From JAGLOK01 sp963675575 (GTDB lineage: Bacteria > Bacillota > Clostridia > Christensenellales > UMGS416): DNA of 64,000 bases. The translations under genes and the position numbers were made by a program. The DNA lies in contig OY776378.1 in the NCBI GenBank assembly GCA_963675575.1, positions 1,240,001 to 1,304,000 of the forward strand. Direction: 5' to 3'. Position 1 is the first letter of the stretch, and each line of letters starts with the position of its first letter. Of this stretch, positions 34,895 to 44,778 are shown piece after piece. A model generated the notes under the pieces. It searched no databases, had not been told where the DNA came from, and saw only the letters and a program-made list of their open reading frames with translations.

Positions 34895-35701
34895 ATGAAA
34901 AAACGAGTCATGGTCGGAATACCTCTTGCGCTGCTGCTGTTGGCAGTTGTGTTTCTTGATTCTGTTGCATTGACCATTATTATTTTGGTTTTTGCCGCAC
35001 TAGCGCAGGTTGAAATGTCAAAAGCCTTAAACAAGGCGGGGTACACGCCGACTTTATGGACGGGAATGGTCTTTTTGCTTTTGATATATCCCACCCATTA
35101 TTATTTTGGCTCAAAAAGTGTTTTTCTGCTCTTTTCCGTAATGACAGGATTAAACATGTGCTGGGCTGTTGTTTACCCGAACAGGAACTTCATGGACATA
35201 ATTATGTCCGAATTTATGCTCGCATATCCGGCTTTGCCTTTCTATTTTCTGTTTTTGATAAAAACCATTCAACCGCACATTTTGTCTGTGGTGGCCATGT
35301 GCATGGCTCTTATCATTGCCTCGCTTAATGACACATTGGCGTTTTTTGTGGGCAGCAAATTCGGAAAGCGAAAACTTGCGCCAAAGCTTAGTCCCAAGAA
35401 AACAGTCGAGGGAGCCATAGGCGGAATCACCGGCTCGGTTATCATTGGATTTGCTGTTCTTATGCTGATAAAGGGAAAGTACATCCCTGAAATACATTGG
35501 GCGCATTTATTGTTTGGTTGCCTTCTTTCAAGCATATTCGCGGTAGCGGGAGATTTAATCGCCTCTGCGGTAAAACGCTTTTGTGAGATTAAAGATTTCG
35601 GAAACCTTTTTCCAGGACACGGGGGAGTGCTTGACAGATTGGATTCATATCTTTTGTCTTCGATAGCGGTTTACACCTATTTCAGCATATTCATTCTTTA
35701 A
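34895..35701 (+). CDS. cdsA: Phosphatidate cytidylyltransferase
   Basis: A 268-residue integral membrane enzyme making CDP-diacylglycerol from phosphatidate and CTP. Several membrane helices are followed by the family signature SAVKRFCEIKDFGNLFPGHGG and LDRLDS near the C-terminus. The ATG at 34895 has AAAGGATG upstream; the longer frame overlapping uppS is not needed. Confidence 0.95.
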   Translation: MKKRVMVGIPLALLLLAVVFLDSVALTIIILVFAALAQVEMSKALNKAGYTPTLWTGMVFLLLIYPTHYYFGSKSVFLLFSVMTGLNMCWAVVYPNRNFMDIIMSEFMLAYPALPFYFLFLIKTIQPHILSVVAMCMALIIASLNDTLAFFVGSKFGKRKLAPKLSPKKTVEGAIGGITGSVIIGFAVLMLIKGKYIPEIHWAHLLFGCLLSSIFAVAGDLIASAVKRFCEIKDFGNLFPGHGGVLDRLDSYLLSSIAVYTYFSIFIL

Positions 35702-35710
35702 AGGAAAACT

Positions 35711-36868
35711 ATGAAAAAGAAACTTCTTATATTCGGGTCTACGGGGTCAATCGGCACGCAGACTCTTGAAATAGTAAGAAACCACCCGCAGCGCTTTGAG
35801 GTTGTGGGCGTTTCAGCGAATTCGAATTACAAAGAACTCAATAAGCAAATAGCCGAATTTAAACCCAAATACGCGGCGCTCAGCAATGAGGAAGCCAAGG
35901 GAACAATTACAGGCGATGTTAATGCGTTTTATGGTCAGGACGGGTTGATTGAGATGTGTCGGGAAGCTGACGCAGACATCGCGCTCATAGCTATTGTTGG
36001 CTTGGCAGGGCTGCCCGTTACGGCAGAGTGCATAAAAAAGAAGATGACTATCGCACTGGCGAACAAGGAAACGCTTGTGGGCGGCGGCGCATATATTACA
36101 CAGCTTGCCAAAGATTACGGCGTGGAAATCATTCCGGTGGACAGCGAACACTCGGCGATATTTCAATGTTTGCAAAATGAAGCAAACAGAAAAGCCATCC
36201 GCAGAATAATCCTTACGGCATCGGGTGGGCCTTTTTACGGGTATACTAAAGAAGAGCTTGAAAAAGTTACCCCACAAATGGCTCTAAAGCACCCCAACTG
36301 GGATATGGGCGGAAAGATAACAATTGATTCAGCCACTCTGATGAACAAGGGGCTTGAAGTTATCGAGGCTAAGTGGCTCTTTGGGCTTGAGGCGGATAAA
36401 ATCGACGTTTTGGTGCACAGAAAAAGCATTGTGCACTCTTTGGTAGAGTTTGAGGACAATTCGGTTTTAGCGCAGCTTGGCGTGCCTGACATGCGCATAC
36501 CCATTCAATATGCGCTGACTTATCCCGATAGGATAGAGTGCTCGGCGCCTAAGCTTGACTTATTGACTTGCGGAGCATTAGAGTTTTTGAAGCCTGATAT
36601 TAAGACCTTTAATTTATTGGGGTTGGCATATGACGCTTTAAACGCAGGCGGCGGCAAAGCGTTGGTTATAAACGCGGCAAATGAGATAGCTGTGGAAGCC
36701 TTTTTGAAAGAGAAGATTACATTCATGCAAATTATGGAAGTTGTAAACAATGCGTATACAAATTCCAAATGTATTGACGAAGGCAGCATAGAAGATATAT
36801 TATTTTTAGATGGCGAGACCAGAAGGTATTGCCAAGAAATTATAAACAAAAATACCGAGCTTTCTTAA
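35711..36868 (+). CDS. dxr: 1-deoxy-D-xylulose 5-phosphate reductoisomerase
   Basis: A 385-residue NADPH enzyme, the second step of the MEP isoprenoid pathway. The Rossmann motif GSTGSIGTQTLE opens the chain; ALANKETLVGGG, PVDSEHSAIFQCL and HPNWDMGGKITIDSATLMNKGLE are diagnostic, containing the metal ligands. Full length. It lies 9 nt after cdsA. Confidence 0.97.
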   Translation: MKKKLLIFGSTGSIGTQTLEIVRNHPQRFEVVGVSANSNYKELNKQIAEFKPKYAALSNEEAKGTITGDVNAFYGQDGLIEMCREADADIALIAIVGLAGLPVTAECIKKKMTIALANKETLVGGGAYITQLAKDYGVEIIPVDSEHSAIFQCLQNEANRKAIRRIILTASGGPFYGYTKEELEKVTPQMALKHPNWDMGGKITIDSATLMNKGLEVIEAKWLFGLEADKIDVLVHRKSIVHSLVEFEDNSVLAQLGVPDMRIPIQYALTYPDRIECSAPKLDLLTCGALEFLKPDIKTFNLLGLAYDALNAGGGKALVINAANEIAVEAFLKEKITFMQIMEVVNNAYTNSKCIDEGSIEDILFLDGETRRYCQEIINKNTELS

Positions 36869-36889
36869 GCTTGTAGGATGTGATATTAA

Positions 36890-37930
36890 ATGAACGTATT
36901 ATTTATTATATTGGCCATTTTTATTTTGGGCGTGCTTATCATGGTGCACGAATTGGGGCACTATACGGCGGGCAGACTGCTCAAGTTTGAGATATTTGAG
37001 TTTGCCATCGGCATGGGACCAAAGCTTTTTGCAAAAACAAGAAAAGGCATAAAATATTCACTTCGCGCTATACCTTTCGGTGGCTATGTTGCCTTTGACA
37101 ATGAGGAGTCCATCGAAAAGGGCGAGCTGAAGTTTAACAAAAATCCTATTTGGAAAAGGATAATAGTTATACTCGCGGGGCCTGTGATGAATGTAATTAC
37201 AGCTTATATTTTGGTCGTAATCTTACTTGCCGCCGTAGGCGTTCCGTATGAAACCATTCCGGTGGTAGGAACAGTAGACATTGGAACACCTGCATATGAA
37301 GCAGGGCTTGTGCAGGGTGACGAATTCATATCAGCTGACGGAGTAATGATTGAAGGCGAATATGACAATCTCTATTCGGTTCTGTCTCAAAACAGAGGTG
37401 AAGACATAGATTTCATGGTGGATAGAAACGGAGAAAATGTTGATATTACTATTGCTCCTCAATATGTAGAAAATGAAGACAGATATATGATTGGCATTAT
37501 CCTTGCCACCTCAAAGGAAACTGTGCCTATCGGACAGGCGATTTCAGACGGATTTTCATATTCCATATTGCTTATTAAAGAGCTTTTATCATTCCTGTTT
37601 AAGTTGATTACACGAGGAGAAGGATTCAACGATGTGGCCGGGCCGGTAGGTTCTATAGGAATTATCGCCAACTCTGCTCAAACTCAGGATTTTTCATATT
37701 TTTTGAACCTGGTGGCATTTATATCGATGAACCTCGGTGTGTTTAACCTTTTACCGTTTCCTCCTCTTGACGGTTCGAAGTTTGTGCTTTTCGGAGTGGA
37801 AGCTATTCGCAAAAAACCTCTCAGCGTGGAAAAGGAAGGCATGATACAGATGATAGGTTTTGCTGTGTTCATCGCTCTTGCCGTGCTATTGACTTATAAA
37901 GACATTGTACGGATGGTGACGGGCGGATGA
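36890..37930 (+). CDS. rseP: RIP metalloprotease RseP/RasP
   Basis: A 346-residue site-2 intramembrane protease. The zinc motif is HELGH near residue 21, with a PDZ domain at about residues 110-195, and the second metal site in NLLPFPPLDGSKF. It cleaves membrane anti-sigma factors or signal-peptide remnants in relatives. It overlaps ispG by 4 nt. Confidence 0.93.
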   Translation: MNVLFIILAIFILGVLIMVHELGHYTAGRLLKFEIFEFAIGMGPKLFAKTRKGIKYSLRAIPFGGYVAFDNEESIEKGELKFNKNPIWKRIIVILAGPVMNVITAYILVVILLAAVGVPYETIPVVGTVDIGTPAYEAGLVQGDEFISADGVMIEGEYDNLYSVLSQNRGEDIDFMVDRNGENVDITIAPQYVENEDRYMIGIILATSKETVPIGQAISDGFSYSILLIKELLSFLFKLITRGEGFNDVAGPVGSIGIIANSAQTQDFSYFLNLVAFISMNLGVFNLLPFPPLDGSKFVLFGVEAIRKKPLSVEKEGMIQMIGFAVFIALAVLLTYKDIVRMVTGG

Positions 37931-38985
37931 CGCGGCTCACCAAAGAAATCGTTATAGGCGCAGTTAAAATTGGAGCGGGAAACCCTGTCGCAGTGCAGTC
38001 CATGACAAATACCGACACGGCGGACGTTGAAGCTACAGTAAAGCAAATAGAAGCTCTTCAAAACGCAGGCTGCGAGATAATTCGCTGTACTGCGAACAAT
38101 ATGGAAAGCGCGAAAGCATTTTCAAAGATAAAAGAACGAATAAGCATACCGATTGTGGCCGATATTCATTTTGATTACAGGCTTGCGATTGAAGCTATAG
38201 AAAATGGGTCGGATAAGATACGCATAAATCCCGGCAATATAGGCTCGAAAGAGCGCGTGAAAAAAGTGGTGGATTGCGCAAAGGCGCATAAAATCCCTAT
38301 ACGTATCGGAGTTAACAGCGGCTCTATTGAAAAAGAGCTTCTTGCTGAATATAGCAATACAGCTAAGGCGATGGTTCAAAGCGCGCTTAATAACGTTTCA
38401 ATGCTTGAAAATATGGGTATGTACGACATTGTGGTGTCGCTCAAGGCTTCTGACGTGGTAAAAACGATTGAAGCGTGCACAGCTTTTGATAAAATTTCCG
38501 ACTATCCACAGCATATAGGCATAACTGAAGCCGGCACTCTGGAGCAGGGGCTTATAAAATCCGGAGTGGGAATAGGCAGTCTTTTGCTTGATGGCATAGG
38601 AGACACTATAAGGATTTCGCTCAGCGGAGACCCTGTCGCCGAAGTGCGAGCGGCCTGGGACTTGCTGAATGCTTGCGGATTAAGGCGCAGAGGGGTGGAG
38701 ATAATATCTTGCCCAACATGCGGACGTACATGCATCGAGGTGGAGTCTTTGGCACGGCTTGTAAGAAACGAATTCGCTGATGTGAGCCAACATATAAAAG
38801 TTGCCGTTATGGGATGCGTGGTAAACGGCCCCGGGGAAGCCAAGGAAGCCGACATTGGAATAGCCGGAGGAAAAGAAGACTCTGTTATATTCAAAGACGG
38901 CGCAATAATTGCGAAAGTTAAAAATGAAGACGCGCTGAACGCGTTGAAAAAAGAGATAATAAAAATATTTAAGTCAAAAGGGTAA
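37927..38985 (+). CDS. ispG: (E)-4-hydroxy-3-methylbut-2-enyl-diphosphate synthase
   Basis: A 352-residue iron-sulfur enzyme of the MEP pathway. The cluster ligands are in CPTCGRTCIEVE and MGCVVNGPGEAKEADIGIAGG near the C-terminus; the TIM-barrel N-terminal half has VQSMTNTDTAD. The short form typical of Firmicutes. It works two genes after dxr in the same route. Confidence 0.96.
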   Translation: MTRLTKEIVIGAVKIGAGNPVAVQSMTNTDTADVEATVKQIEALQNAGCEIIRCTANNMESAKAFSKIKERISIPIVADIHFDYRLAIEAIENGSDKIRINPGNIGSKERVKKVVDCAKAHKIPIRIGVNSGSIEKELLAEYSNTAKAMVQSALNNVSMLENMGMYDIVVSLKASDVVKTIEACTAFDKISDYPQHIGITEAGTLEQGLIKSGVGIGSLLLDGIGDTIRISLSGDPVAEVRAAWDLLNACGLRRRGVEIISCPTCGRTCIEVESLARLVRNEFADVSQHIKVAVMGCVVNGPGEAKEADIGIAGGKEDSVIFKDGAIIAKVKNEDALNALKKEIIKIFKSKG

Positions 38986-38989
38986 GATA

Positions 38990-41611
38990 TTGAGCGGGAA
39001 TAGCAGGGTAGTGAAGATAAAAACTGAATCTGGTGAATTTGTGGGGGAAGTGCTTAAAGTCACATCTTCCGTAAAAAATAAAAGCCTAAAAGTATTGCTT
39101 AAAAGCTTCGCGGTGCCAAACGAGAGTCAGTTGTCAAAAATAAATGATCATTTTAAAGACATTTTGCATTTTTCAAATAACATTGAGATAGAGTCGGCGC
39201 AGATAAAAACTACGCAGGAATTGTCGGACGGCCTTGATCTTTTAAGGGAGACGCTGGATTTTGAAGCTGTAAAAAAAACTAAAATAAATGTCGAGGGCGA
39301 CACGCTTTTTTTTGATGTCTTAAAAGAAGTCGATAAAGAGGTGGTGGCATTTGAGCTCGGCAGGCATGATTGGATAAAAAGCTTTGAAACTGAAATACGG
39401 TTGATAAAAAGCGCGCCCGCAAAAGATAAAAAAGCACTGGCGGCAAAGACTTCAAACGGAAAAAACGGCGACCATATCTACGGAAGAGTGCGTGGGCATC
39501 AAAAAACCGACATATCCGCTTTGGACGAGCGAAGCGGCAGCGTACTGGTTGAAGGATATGTGTTAAACAGCGAAATTATAAAAACACGAAGTGGGAAAAG
39601 CTTTATTATAAAATTTTCGATTACCGACTACACTTCGTCTATCGGTGCCACACTTTTTGTCAAAAGCTCGACTAACCTTGATAAACTCAAAGAAATCAGC
39701 AAGGGTAAATATCTGAAAGTGGAAGGGCACGCCCAGATTGACAAGTTTTCCGGCGAACTGATGCTCAATGTCGACAGCATAATTGAAGCAAAACCATTTG
39801 TTGAAACAGATACGGCGCAAACCAAGCGTGTGGAGCTTCATCTGCACACAAAGATGAGCACTATGGACGGTGTGGTGGAAATAAAGGGTTTAATCAATCG
39901 CTTAAAGGATTTGGGGCATGACACGGTAGCGATAACCGACCATGGGGTTGTGCAGGCTTTCCCTGAAGTGGCGGAGGAGGCGAAAAAAGCGGGCATCAAA
40001 GTGCTATATGGACTTGAATGTTATCTGTTTGATGACAGCAACCCGATTGTGCGAAACGCTAGAAGCGCAGACTTGGATGACACGTTTACCGTTTTTGATA
40101 TCGAGACCACAGGACTTAACGCCAACATTGATGAAATAATCGAGATTGGCGCAGTTAAGATAAGAGACGGGGCTATCATAGACAGCTATAAAAGCTATGT
40201 GCATACCGACAAAACGATAAGCCCGTTTATAAGAAACCTTACGGGAATATCCCAAAGCGATGTAGTGGACGCACCCAATATAGCGGAGATATTAAATGAG
40301 TTTATAGAGTTTGCGGATGGAAGTATTTTGGCCGCGCACAACTCATCTTTTGATATGTCGTTTATAGATGTCGCTTCAAATAAACTGGGTATAGACTACG
40401 ACCCTGCATGTGTGGACACACTTGCATTGTCTCGGGCGCTTATTCCTGGGTATAAAAGCTATAAACTAGACACTCTCTGCAAAAAACTGCATATACCTTT
40501 AACAGAACATCATACGGCACTGGCGGATTGCACGGCTACGGCGAAGCTGCTGATGCATCTTTTTGATATCGCAAAAAATCAAGGTATTTTTGATACGCTG
40601 GCTCTCGACCGCGAGCTGGGCGGAATGGCTATTGGCCGAGACAACATATATCACGCCATAATTTTCGCGAAAAACAAGGCTGGGCTTAAAGACATGTATA
40701 AGCTGGTTTCAAATTCGCATCTTGAATATATGTTCAGAGGAAAGCCGAATATACCAAAAAGCATGCTGAGCAAGATGCGCAAAGATTTGATATTGGGAAG
40801 CGCATGCGAAGCCGGCGAACTATACAGCGCCATTTTAAACAGCAAAAACGCAAAAGCAATCGAAAAAATCGCAAACTTCTATGATTATCTTGAAGTGCAG
40901 CCTCTTGGCAACAATGAGTTTATGATACGGGATAATATTGTCGCCGGCAAAGAGCGCTTGATTAATATAAACAAAAAAATTATAGCTTTGGCCAAAAAGC
41001 TGGGAAAACCCGTAGTCGCCACAGGCGATGTTCACTTTCTTTATAAGCGCGATGAATACATCAGGCGCATTTTGATGCACGGGCAAAAATATACCGACGC
41101 GGATTTGCAGGCGCCGCTGTATTACAGAACCACGAAGGAAATGCTGGGCGAGTTTGGCTATCTTGACACGGAAACGGCGCATGAGATAGTGGTGGATAAC
41201 ACCCGTGTAATAGCGGACATGATAGAGGCTCTTGAGCCGCTTCCTCCATACAAGCTTTATCAGCCTAAAATCGAAGGCGCGAAAGAGCAGGTCATAGAGC
41301 TGACCAATAAACGCGCGCAAGAAATATATGGGGACACTTTACCTGAAGTCGTTCAAAAGAGGATAGACAAAGAGCTGAACTCAATAGTCGGTCACGGATA
41401 TTCGGTGCTGTATCTTATCGCGCATAAGCTTGTCAAAAAGTCAAATGACGACGGATATCTTGTAGGATCGAGAGGATCTGTAGGTTCTTCGTTCGTGGCT
41501 TTCCTTATGGGAATCACTGAGGTTAATCCATTGCCCTCGCACTATACATGCGATAATTGCAAACACAGCGATTTTGATGTGGATATATTGGGAATACGCA
41601 TGCGGACCTGA
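38990..41611 (+). CDS. polC: PolC, uninterrupted 873-codon 5' portion
   Basis: The intact open part of polC. After an N-terminal domain, it has the OB fold (about residues 165-275), the PHP domain beginning VELHLHTKMSTMDG near 281, and an inserted 3'-5' exonuclease from about 367 (TVFDIETTGLN) to 510 (HHTALADCTATAKLL). The rest of PHP and the start of the polymerase domain follow (GSRGSVGSSFVAFLMG, CDNCKHSDFD). The last six residues before the stop are out of frame with the family. The TTG start sits behind AAAAGGG, 4 nt after ispG. Confidence 0.88.
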   Translation: MSGNSRVVKIKTESGEFVGEVLKVTSSVKNKSLKVLLKSFAVPNESQLSKINDHFKDILHFSNNIEIESAQIKTTQELSDGLDLLRETLDFEAVKKTKINVEGDTLFFDVLKEVDKEVVAFELGRHDWIKSFETEIRLIKSAPAKDKKALAAKTSNGKNGDHIYGRVRGHQKTDISALDERSGSVLVEGYVLNSEIIKTRSGKSFIIKFSITDYTSSIGATLFVKSSTNLDKLKEISKGKYLKVEGHAQIDKFSGELMLNVDSIIEAKPFVETDTAQTKRVELHLHTKMSTMDGVVEIKGLINRLKDLGHDTVAITDHGVVQAFPEVAEEAKKAGIKVLYGLECYLFDDSNPIVRNARSADLDDTFTVFDIETTGLNANIDEIIEIGAVKIRDGAIIDSYKSYVHTDKTISPFIRNLTGISQSDVVDAPNIAEILNEFIEFADGSILAAHNSSFDMSFIDVASNKLGIDYDPACVDTLALSRALIPGYKSYKLDTLCKKLHIPLTEHHTALADCTATAKLLMHLFDIAKNQGIFDTLALDRELGGMAIGRDNIYHAIIFAKNKAGLKDMYKLVSNSHLEYMFRGKPNIPKSMLSKMRKDLILGSACEAGELYSAILNSKNAKAIEKIANFYDYLEVQPLGNNEFMIRDNIVAGKERLININKKIIALAKKLGKPVVATGDVHFLYKRDEYIRRILMHGQKYTDADLQAPLYYRTTKEMLGEFGYLDTETAHEIVVDNTRVIADMIEALEPLPPYKLYQPKIEGAKEQVIELTNKRAQEIYGDTLPEVVQKRIDKELNSIVGHGYSVLYLIAHKLVKKSNDDGYLVGSRGSVGSSFVAFLMGITEVNPLPSHYTCDNCKHSDFDVDILGIRMRT

Positions 41612-43159
41612 TATGCCGGATAAAATTTGCCCGAACTGCGGATCTAAATTGATTAAGCAGGGATTTGACATACCGTTTGAGGTATTCTTGGGGTTTGAAG
41701 GCGACAAAGTGCCAGACATCGACCTTAACTTTTCGGGAGAATATCAAAGTGTTGCGCATAATTACACGGAGGAGCTTTTAGGAAAAGGCAATGTTTTTAG
41801 GGCTGGAACGCTTTCATCTATAGCCGCAAGAACCGCATATGGCTTTGTGAAGGGATTCTGGATGACCGTGAGCAATATGCGCCGAGGGCGGAGATAGACC
41901 GCTTGGTGGACGGATTAAGCGGTGTGCGCCGCACGACGGGGCAGCATCCGGGTGGAATAATTGTTGTGCCCGACGATATGGATGTGCATGATTTTACGCC
42001 CATACAGTATCCCTGCCGACGACAAAGGGGCGGGAGTTATAACGACGCACTTTGACTTTAACTCAATGCATGACAGGCTGGTTAAGCTCGACATACTCGG
42101 ACATGACGACCCCGACTATGCTCAAAATGCTGCAAGAACTAACCGGGATCGCTCCGGACGCTATACCGCTTGACGATGTTAAAACGATGAGCCTTTTTTC
42201 GTCAACCGATGCTCTGGGCGTGACATGCGAAGAGATAAGGCTCGGATATGGGCACATATGGGATACCCGAATTTGGTACGCAGTTTGTGCGTGAAATGCT
42301 GAAAGACACAAAGCCAAAAACATTCGCGGAACTTGTGCGCATAAGCGGACTGTCCCACGGGACGGATGTATGGCTGGGCAATGCCAGAGATTTGATTACT
42401 TTCCGGCAAAGCGACGCTGCTTGAAGCCATTTGTACCCGTGATGACATAATGAACGCGCTTATAACCATGGGAGTGGATCCGAAGATGGCGTTTCGACAT
42501 CATGGAAGACGTAAGAAAGGGCAAAGGCATCAAGGACTACATGGAAGAGGCCATGGAACAAAATGATGTGCCTGATTGGTTTGTGAATTCGTGCAAACTG
42601 ATTAAGTATATGTTTCCAAAAGCTCATGCTGTGGCATATGTCACAATGGGATTTAGAGTGGCGTACTACAAGGTCAATTATCCGATTGAATATTACACGT
42701 CGTATTTTACCGTGCGTGCAGATGATTTTGACGCGCAGATTATGCTTGGATCGTCCGATGAGATAAGGCGACAGATAAATGAATATAGAAAGCTTCAAAA
42801 TGTTCAGGGTGAAAAGCTGGGCGTAAAGGAAAAAAAGATACTAACAATTTTAGAAATAGTTCTTGAAATGAAGTGCAGAGGAATAGATTTTGTTCCTATA
42901 GATTTATATGAAAGCCGATGCCACGGAATTTAAAATTACTGAAAAAGGAATCCTTCCTCCGCTTAACGCATTGCCGGGCTTGGGAGAAACAGCGGCGAAG
43001 ACTGTGGTGGAGGCGCGAGCTCAGGGAACCTTTGAAACTGTGGAACAGCTTAGAAAACGTGCAAAACTCAACAAATCTATGATACAATTGTTAAAGGAAA
43101 CGGGATGCATACAAGAAATGCCCGAAAGTGACCAAGTTTCAATATTTGACATGGTGTGA
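38990..43159 (+). pseudogene. polC: PolC-type DNA polymerase III alpha, frameshifted in its 3' third
   Basis: The complete gene can be followed from the TTG at 38990 to the TGA at 43159, about 1,390 codons as expected for PolC, but it is broken by eight single-base indels between 41590 and 42916. Seven look like one extra base (near 41591, 42014, 42111, 42251, 42401, 42495, 42916) and one like a missing base (near 41854). Across every break the encoded residues still match PolC, for example KVPDIDLNFSGEY with the catalytic aspartates, RTTGQHPGG, HFDFNSMHD, GIPEFGTQF, GLSHGTDVWLGNA and KYMFPKAHA. PolC is the essential replicase of Firmicutes and all residues are conserved, so sequencing or assembly error is the likeliest cause. 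Confidence 0.85.
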
Positions 43160-43174
43160 AAGAGAGCTGATATT

Positions 43175-43843
43175 ATGATTTGGTGGGAGGACAGTGCTTA
43201 GAATTGTAGCATCTGCTGTAATAGGCGCTATAATAGGAACTCAGCGTGAGTTTAAGGGAAACGCCGCGGGGCTGAGAACTCATACTTTGGTTGCGCTTGG
43301 CGCATGCATAGCTATGGTGACTAACGAATACCTTTTTAGGCAATATAGCCATATTTCCAGTATGGATATCGCGCGAATGGGAAGTTACGTGATAACCGGA
43401 ATAGGTTTTTTGGGAGCTGGAAGCATAATTAAGGACGGTTTTAGGGTGCGTGGGCTGACTACAGCCGCAGGTCTTTGGGTGGTCGCGTGCTTGGGGATTG
43501 CCGTTGGAGCCGGATTTTATCTTGCAGCGGGCGTAGGCACCTTTTTGGCAATTACAATAATAAGTGTTCTGAAATTTATCGAAGGCCGCTTTATAAACCT
43601 TAGAAAGAGCACGCAAATAGTCTTTCAGGCTAAAAAATTCCACTGGAAAACTGGCAGAGATTTTAAGTGAGATAAGCCAAAGGAGCGGTAAGATAAGCAA
43701 TATAAGCTTTGAAAACACCGAAGACACATGGATGGATGTTTCCATATTGGTGACTAAAATTACCGATAGCGACATACGTTCGTTGACTGAAAAGCCTCGA
43801 TGATATGAAAGGCGTTAAGCTCTTAAACATTGAAAACCAGTAA
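43175..43843 (+). pseudogene. mgtC: MgtC/SapB family membrane protein, frameshifted
   Basis: A MgtC-like inner-membrane protein in several frames. The main part (43194-43670, 158 codons) holds VASAVIGAIIGTQREFKGNAAGLRTHTLVALGA and GIGFLGAGSIIKDGFRVRGLTTAAGLWVVA, the family core of four to five helices. An ATG at 43175 with a ribosome site would add MIWWED if one extra base near 43193 is removed; GTG at 43194 is the alternative start. The C-terminal cytoplasmic domain continues after one-base shifts near 43649 and 43795 (SGKISNISFENT, then LDDMKGVKLLNIENQ) and ends at 43843. Its breaks continue the cluster seen in polC. Confidence 0.8.
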
Positions 43844-43847
43844 TCTG

Positions 43848-43876
43848 TTGACAATGTGGAATATTTGTGATAGATT
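43848..43876 (+). promoter_or_regulatory. Promoter of infC-rpmI-rplT
   Basis: Perfect TTGACA at 43848-43853, 17-nt spacer, TAGATT at 43871-43876. The start near 43883 gives a leader of about 140 nt. Confidence 0.8.
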
Positions 43877-43882
43877 TATATA

Positions 43883-44010
43883 ACAAAAAGCAGAAGGAAA
43901 GCTTCTCACCAGCCGGTGAAAAATCCGCGTCTTGGTCAAAATATTTATAACATTTTGTTATTATGTATTTTTGAACAGGACGTACTTCGTCTGTTTTTTA
44001 ATTAAAAAAA
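43883..44010 (+). ncRNA. L20-type leader of the infC operon
   Basis: The position (between a strong promoter and infC-rpmI-rplT) and content (GC-rich middle, then a terminator hairpin) fit the L20-binding attenuator leader of Firmicutes. The intrinsic terminator is ACAG(G)ACG / CGTCTGT at 43975-43993 followed by six T residues. Free L20 would favour the terminated form. Identification is by context and layout, not by covariance search. Confidence 0.7.
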
Positions 44011-44025
44011 ATGGAGGTGCTCAGC

Positions 44026-44541
44026 ATTAAAGTCGATCATGTAATCAATGAGAGTATTACTGCCCCGGAGTTAAGGGTGGTAGCCGATGACGGAGAGCAG
44101 CTTGGGATTTTGTCCAGGCAGAAAGCGCTTGCCGTAGCGGCGGAAAGAGAAAACGACCTTGTTCTCATAGTGCCTAACGCCAAACCGCCGGTTGCCAAGA
44201 TTATGGATTATGGAAAGTTTAGATTTGAGGCTCAAAAGAGAGATAAAGAAGCTAAAAAGAAACAGAAGGTAGTTGAATTAAAGGAAATAAGACTTTCACC
44301 GACCATAGAAGAACACGATATTCAGGTTCGGGTTAAAAACGCTATGAAGTTTCTTGAACAGGGCAACAAACTTAAAGTAAGTATAAGATTCAGAGGCAGG
44401 CAGTTGGCTCACACAGAAGTTGGTTACGATGTTATGAAGGATTTTGCCGAAAGACTAAAAGACATTGCGATTATTGAAAAAAGGGCAATGATGGAAGGCC
44501 GGCAAATGACTATGATGATGGGTGCAGCCACTAAAAAATAA
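44026..44541 (+). CDS. infC: Translation initiation factor IF-3
   Basis: A 171-residue factor with IF-3 signatures ILSRQKALAVAAE, AKPPVAKIMDYGKF and the C-terminal KEIRLSPTIEEHDIQVRVKNA. The start is taken as ATT at 44026, which lies 7 nt after GGAGGT and gives the normal N-terminus (VDHVINESI). IF-3 genes typically use AUU, allowing self-control by start-codon discrimination. An ATG at 44011 lies inside the ribosome site itself and is unlikely. Confidence 0.93.
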   Translation: MKVDHVINESITAPELRVVADDGEQLGILSRQKALAVAAERENDLVLIVPNAKPPVAKIMDYGKFRFEAQKRDKEAKKKQKVVELKEIRLSPTIEEHDIQVRVKNAMKFLEQGNKLKVSIRFRGRQLAHTEVGYDVMKDFAERLKDIAIIEKRAMMEGRQMTMMMGAATKK

Positions 44542-44551
44542 GGAGGGCATC

Positions 44552-44749
44552 ATGCCAAAGATTAAAACACGCAAAGCGGCTTCCAAGCGCTTTAGAGTGA
44601 CAGGGAGCGGCAAAATTAAGCGTGCAAAGGCTAATAAGAACCATAAGCTTAATAAAAAATCACGCAAAACAAAAAGGAACCTTCGCCATGGCGGATACGT
44701 TTCCGATGCTGAAGTGAAAAACATTAAGGAGCTTATGCCTTATAAATAG
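44552..44749 (+). CDS. rpmI: 50S ribosomal protein L35
   Basis: A 65-residue basic protein, MPKIKTRKAASKRFRVTGSG, 10 nt after infC with AAGGAGGGC. Standard middle gene of infC-rpmI-rplT. Confidence 0.97.
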   Translation: MPKIKTRKAASKRFRVTGSGKIKRAKANKNHKLNKKSRKTKRNLRHGGYVSDAEVKNIKELMPYK

Positions 44750-44778
44750 GCATTGGCGTCAAGAAAAGGAGACCTAAC

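Noticed and set aside
41590..42920. Programmed frameshifting or recoding in polC
   Set aside because: Eight shifts in 1.3 kb, mostly the same sign, lack slippery heptamers and pseudoknots, and continue into the next gene; a data-quality fault is simpler.
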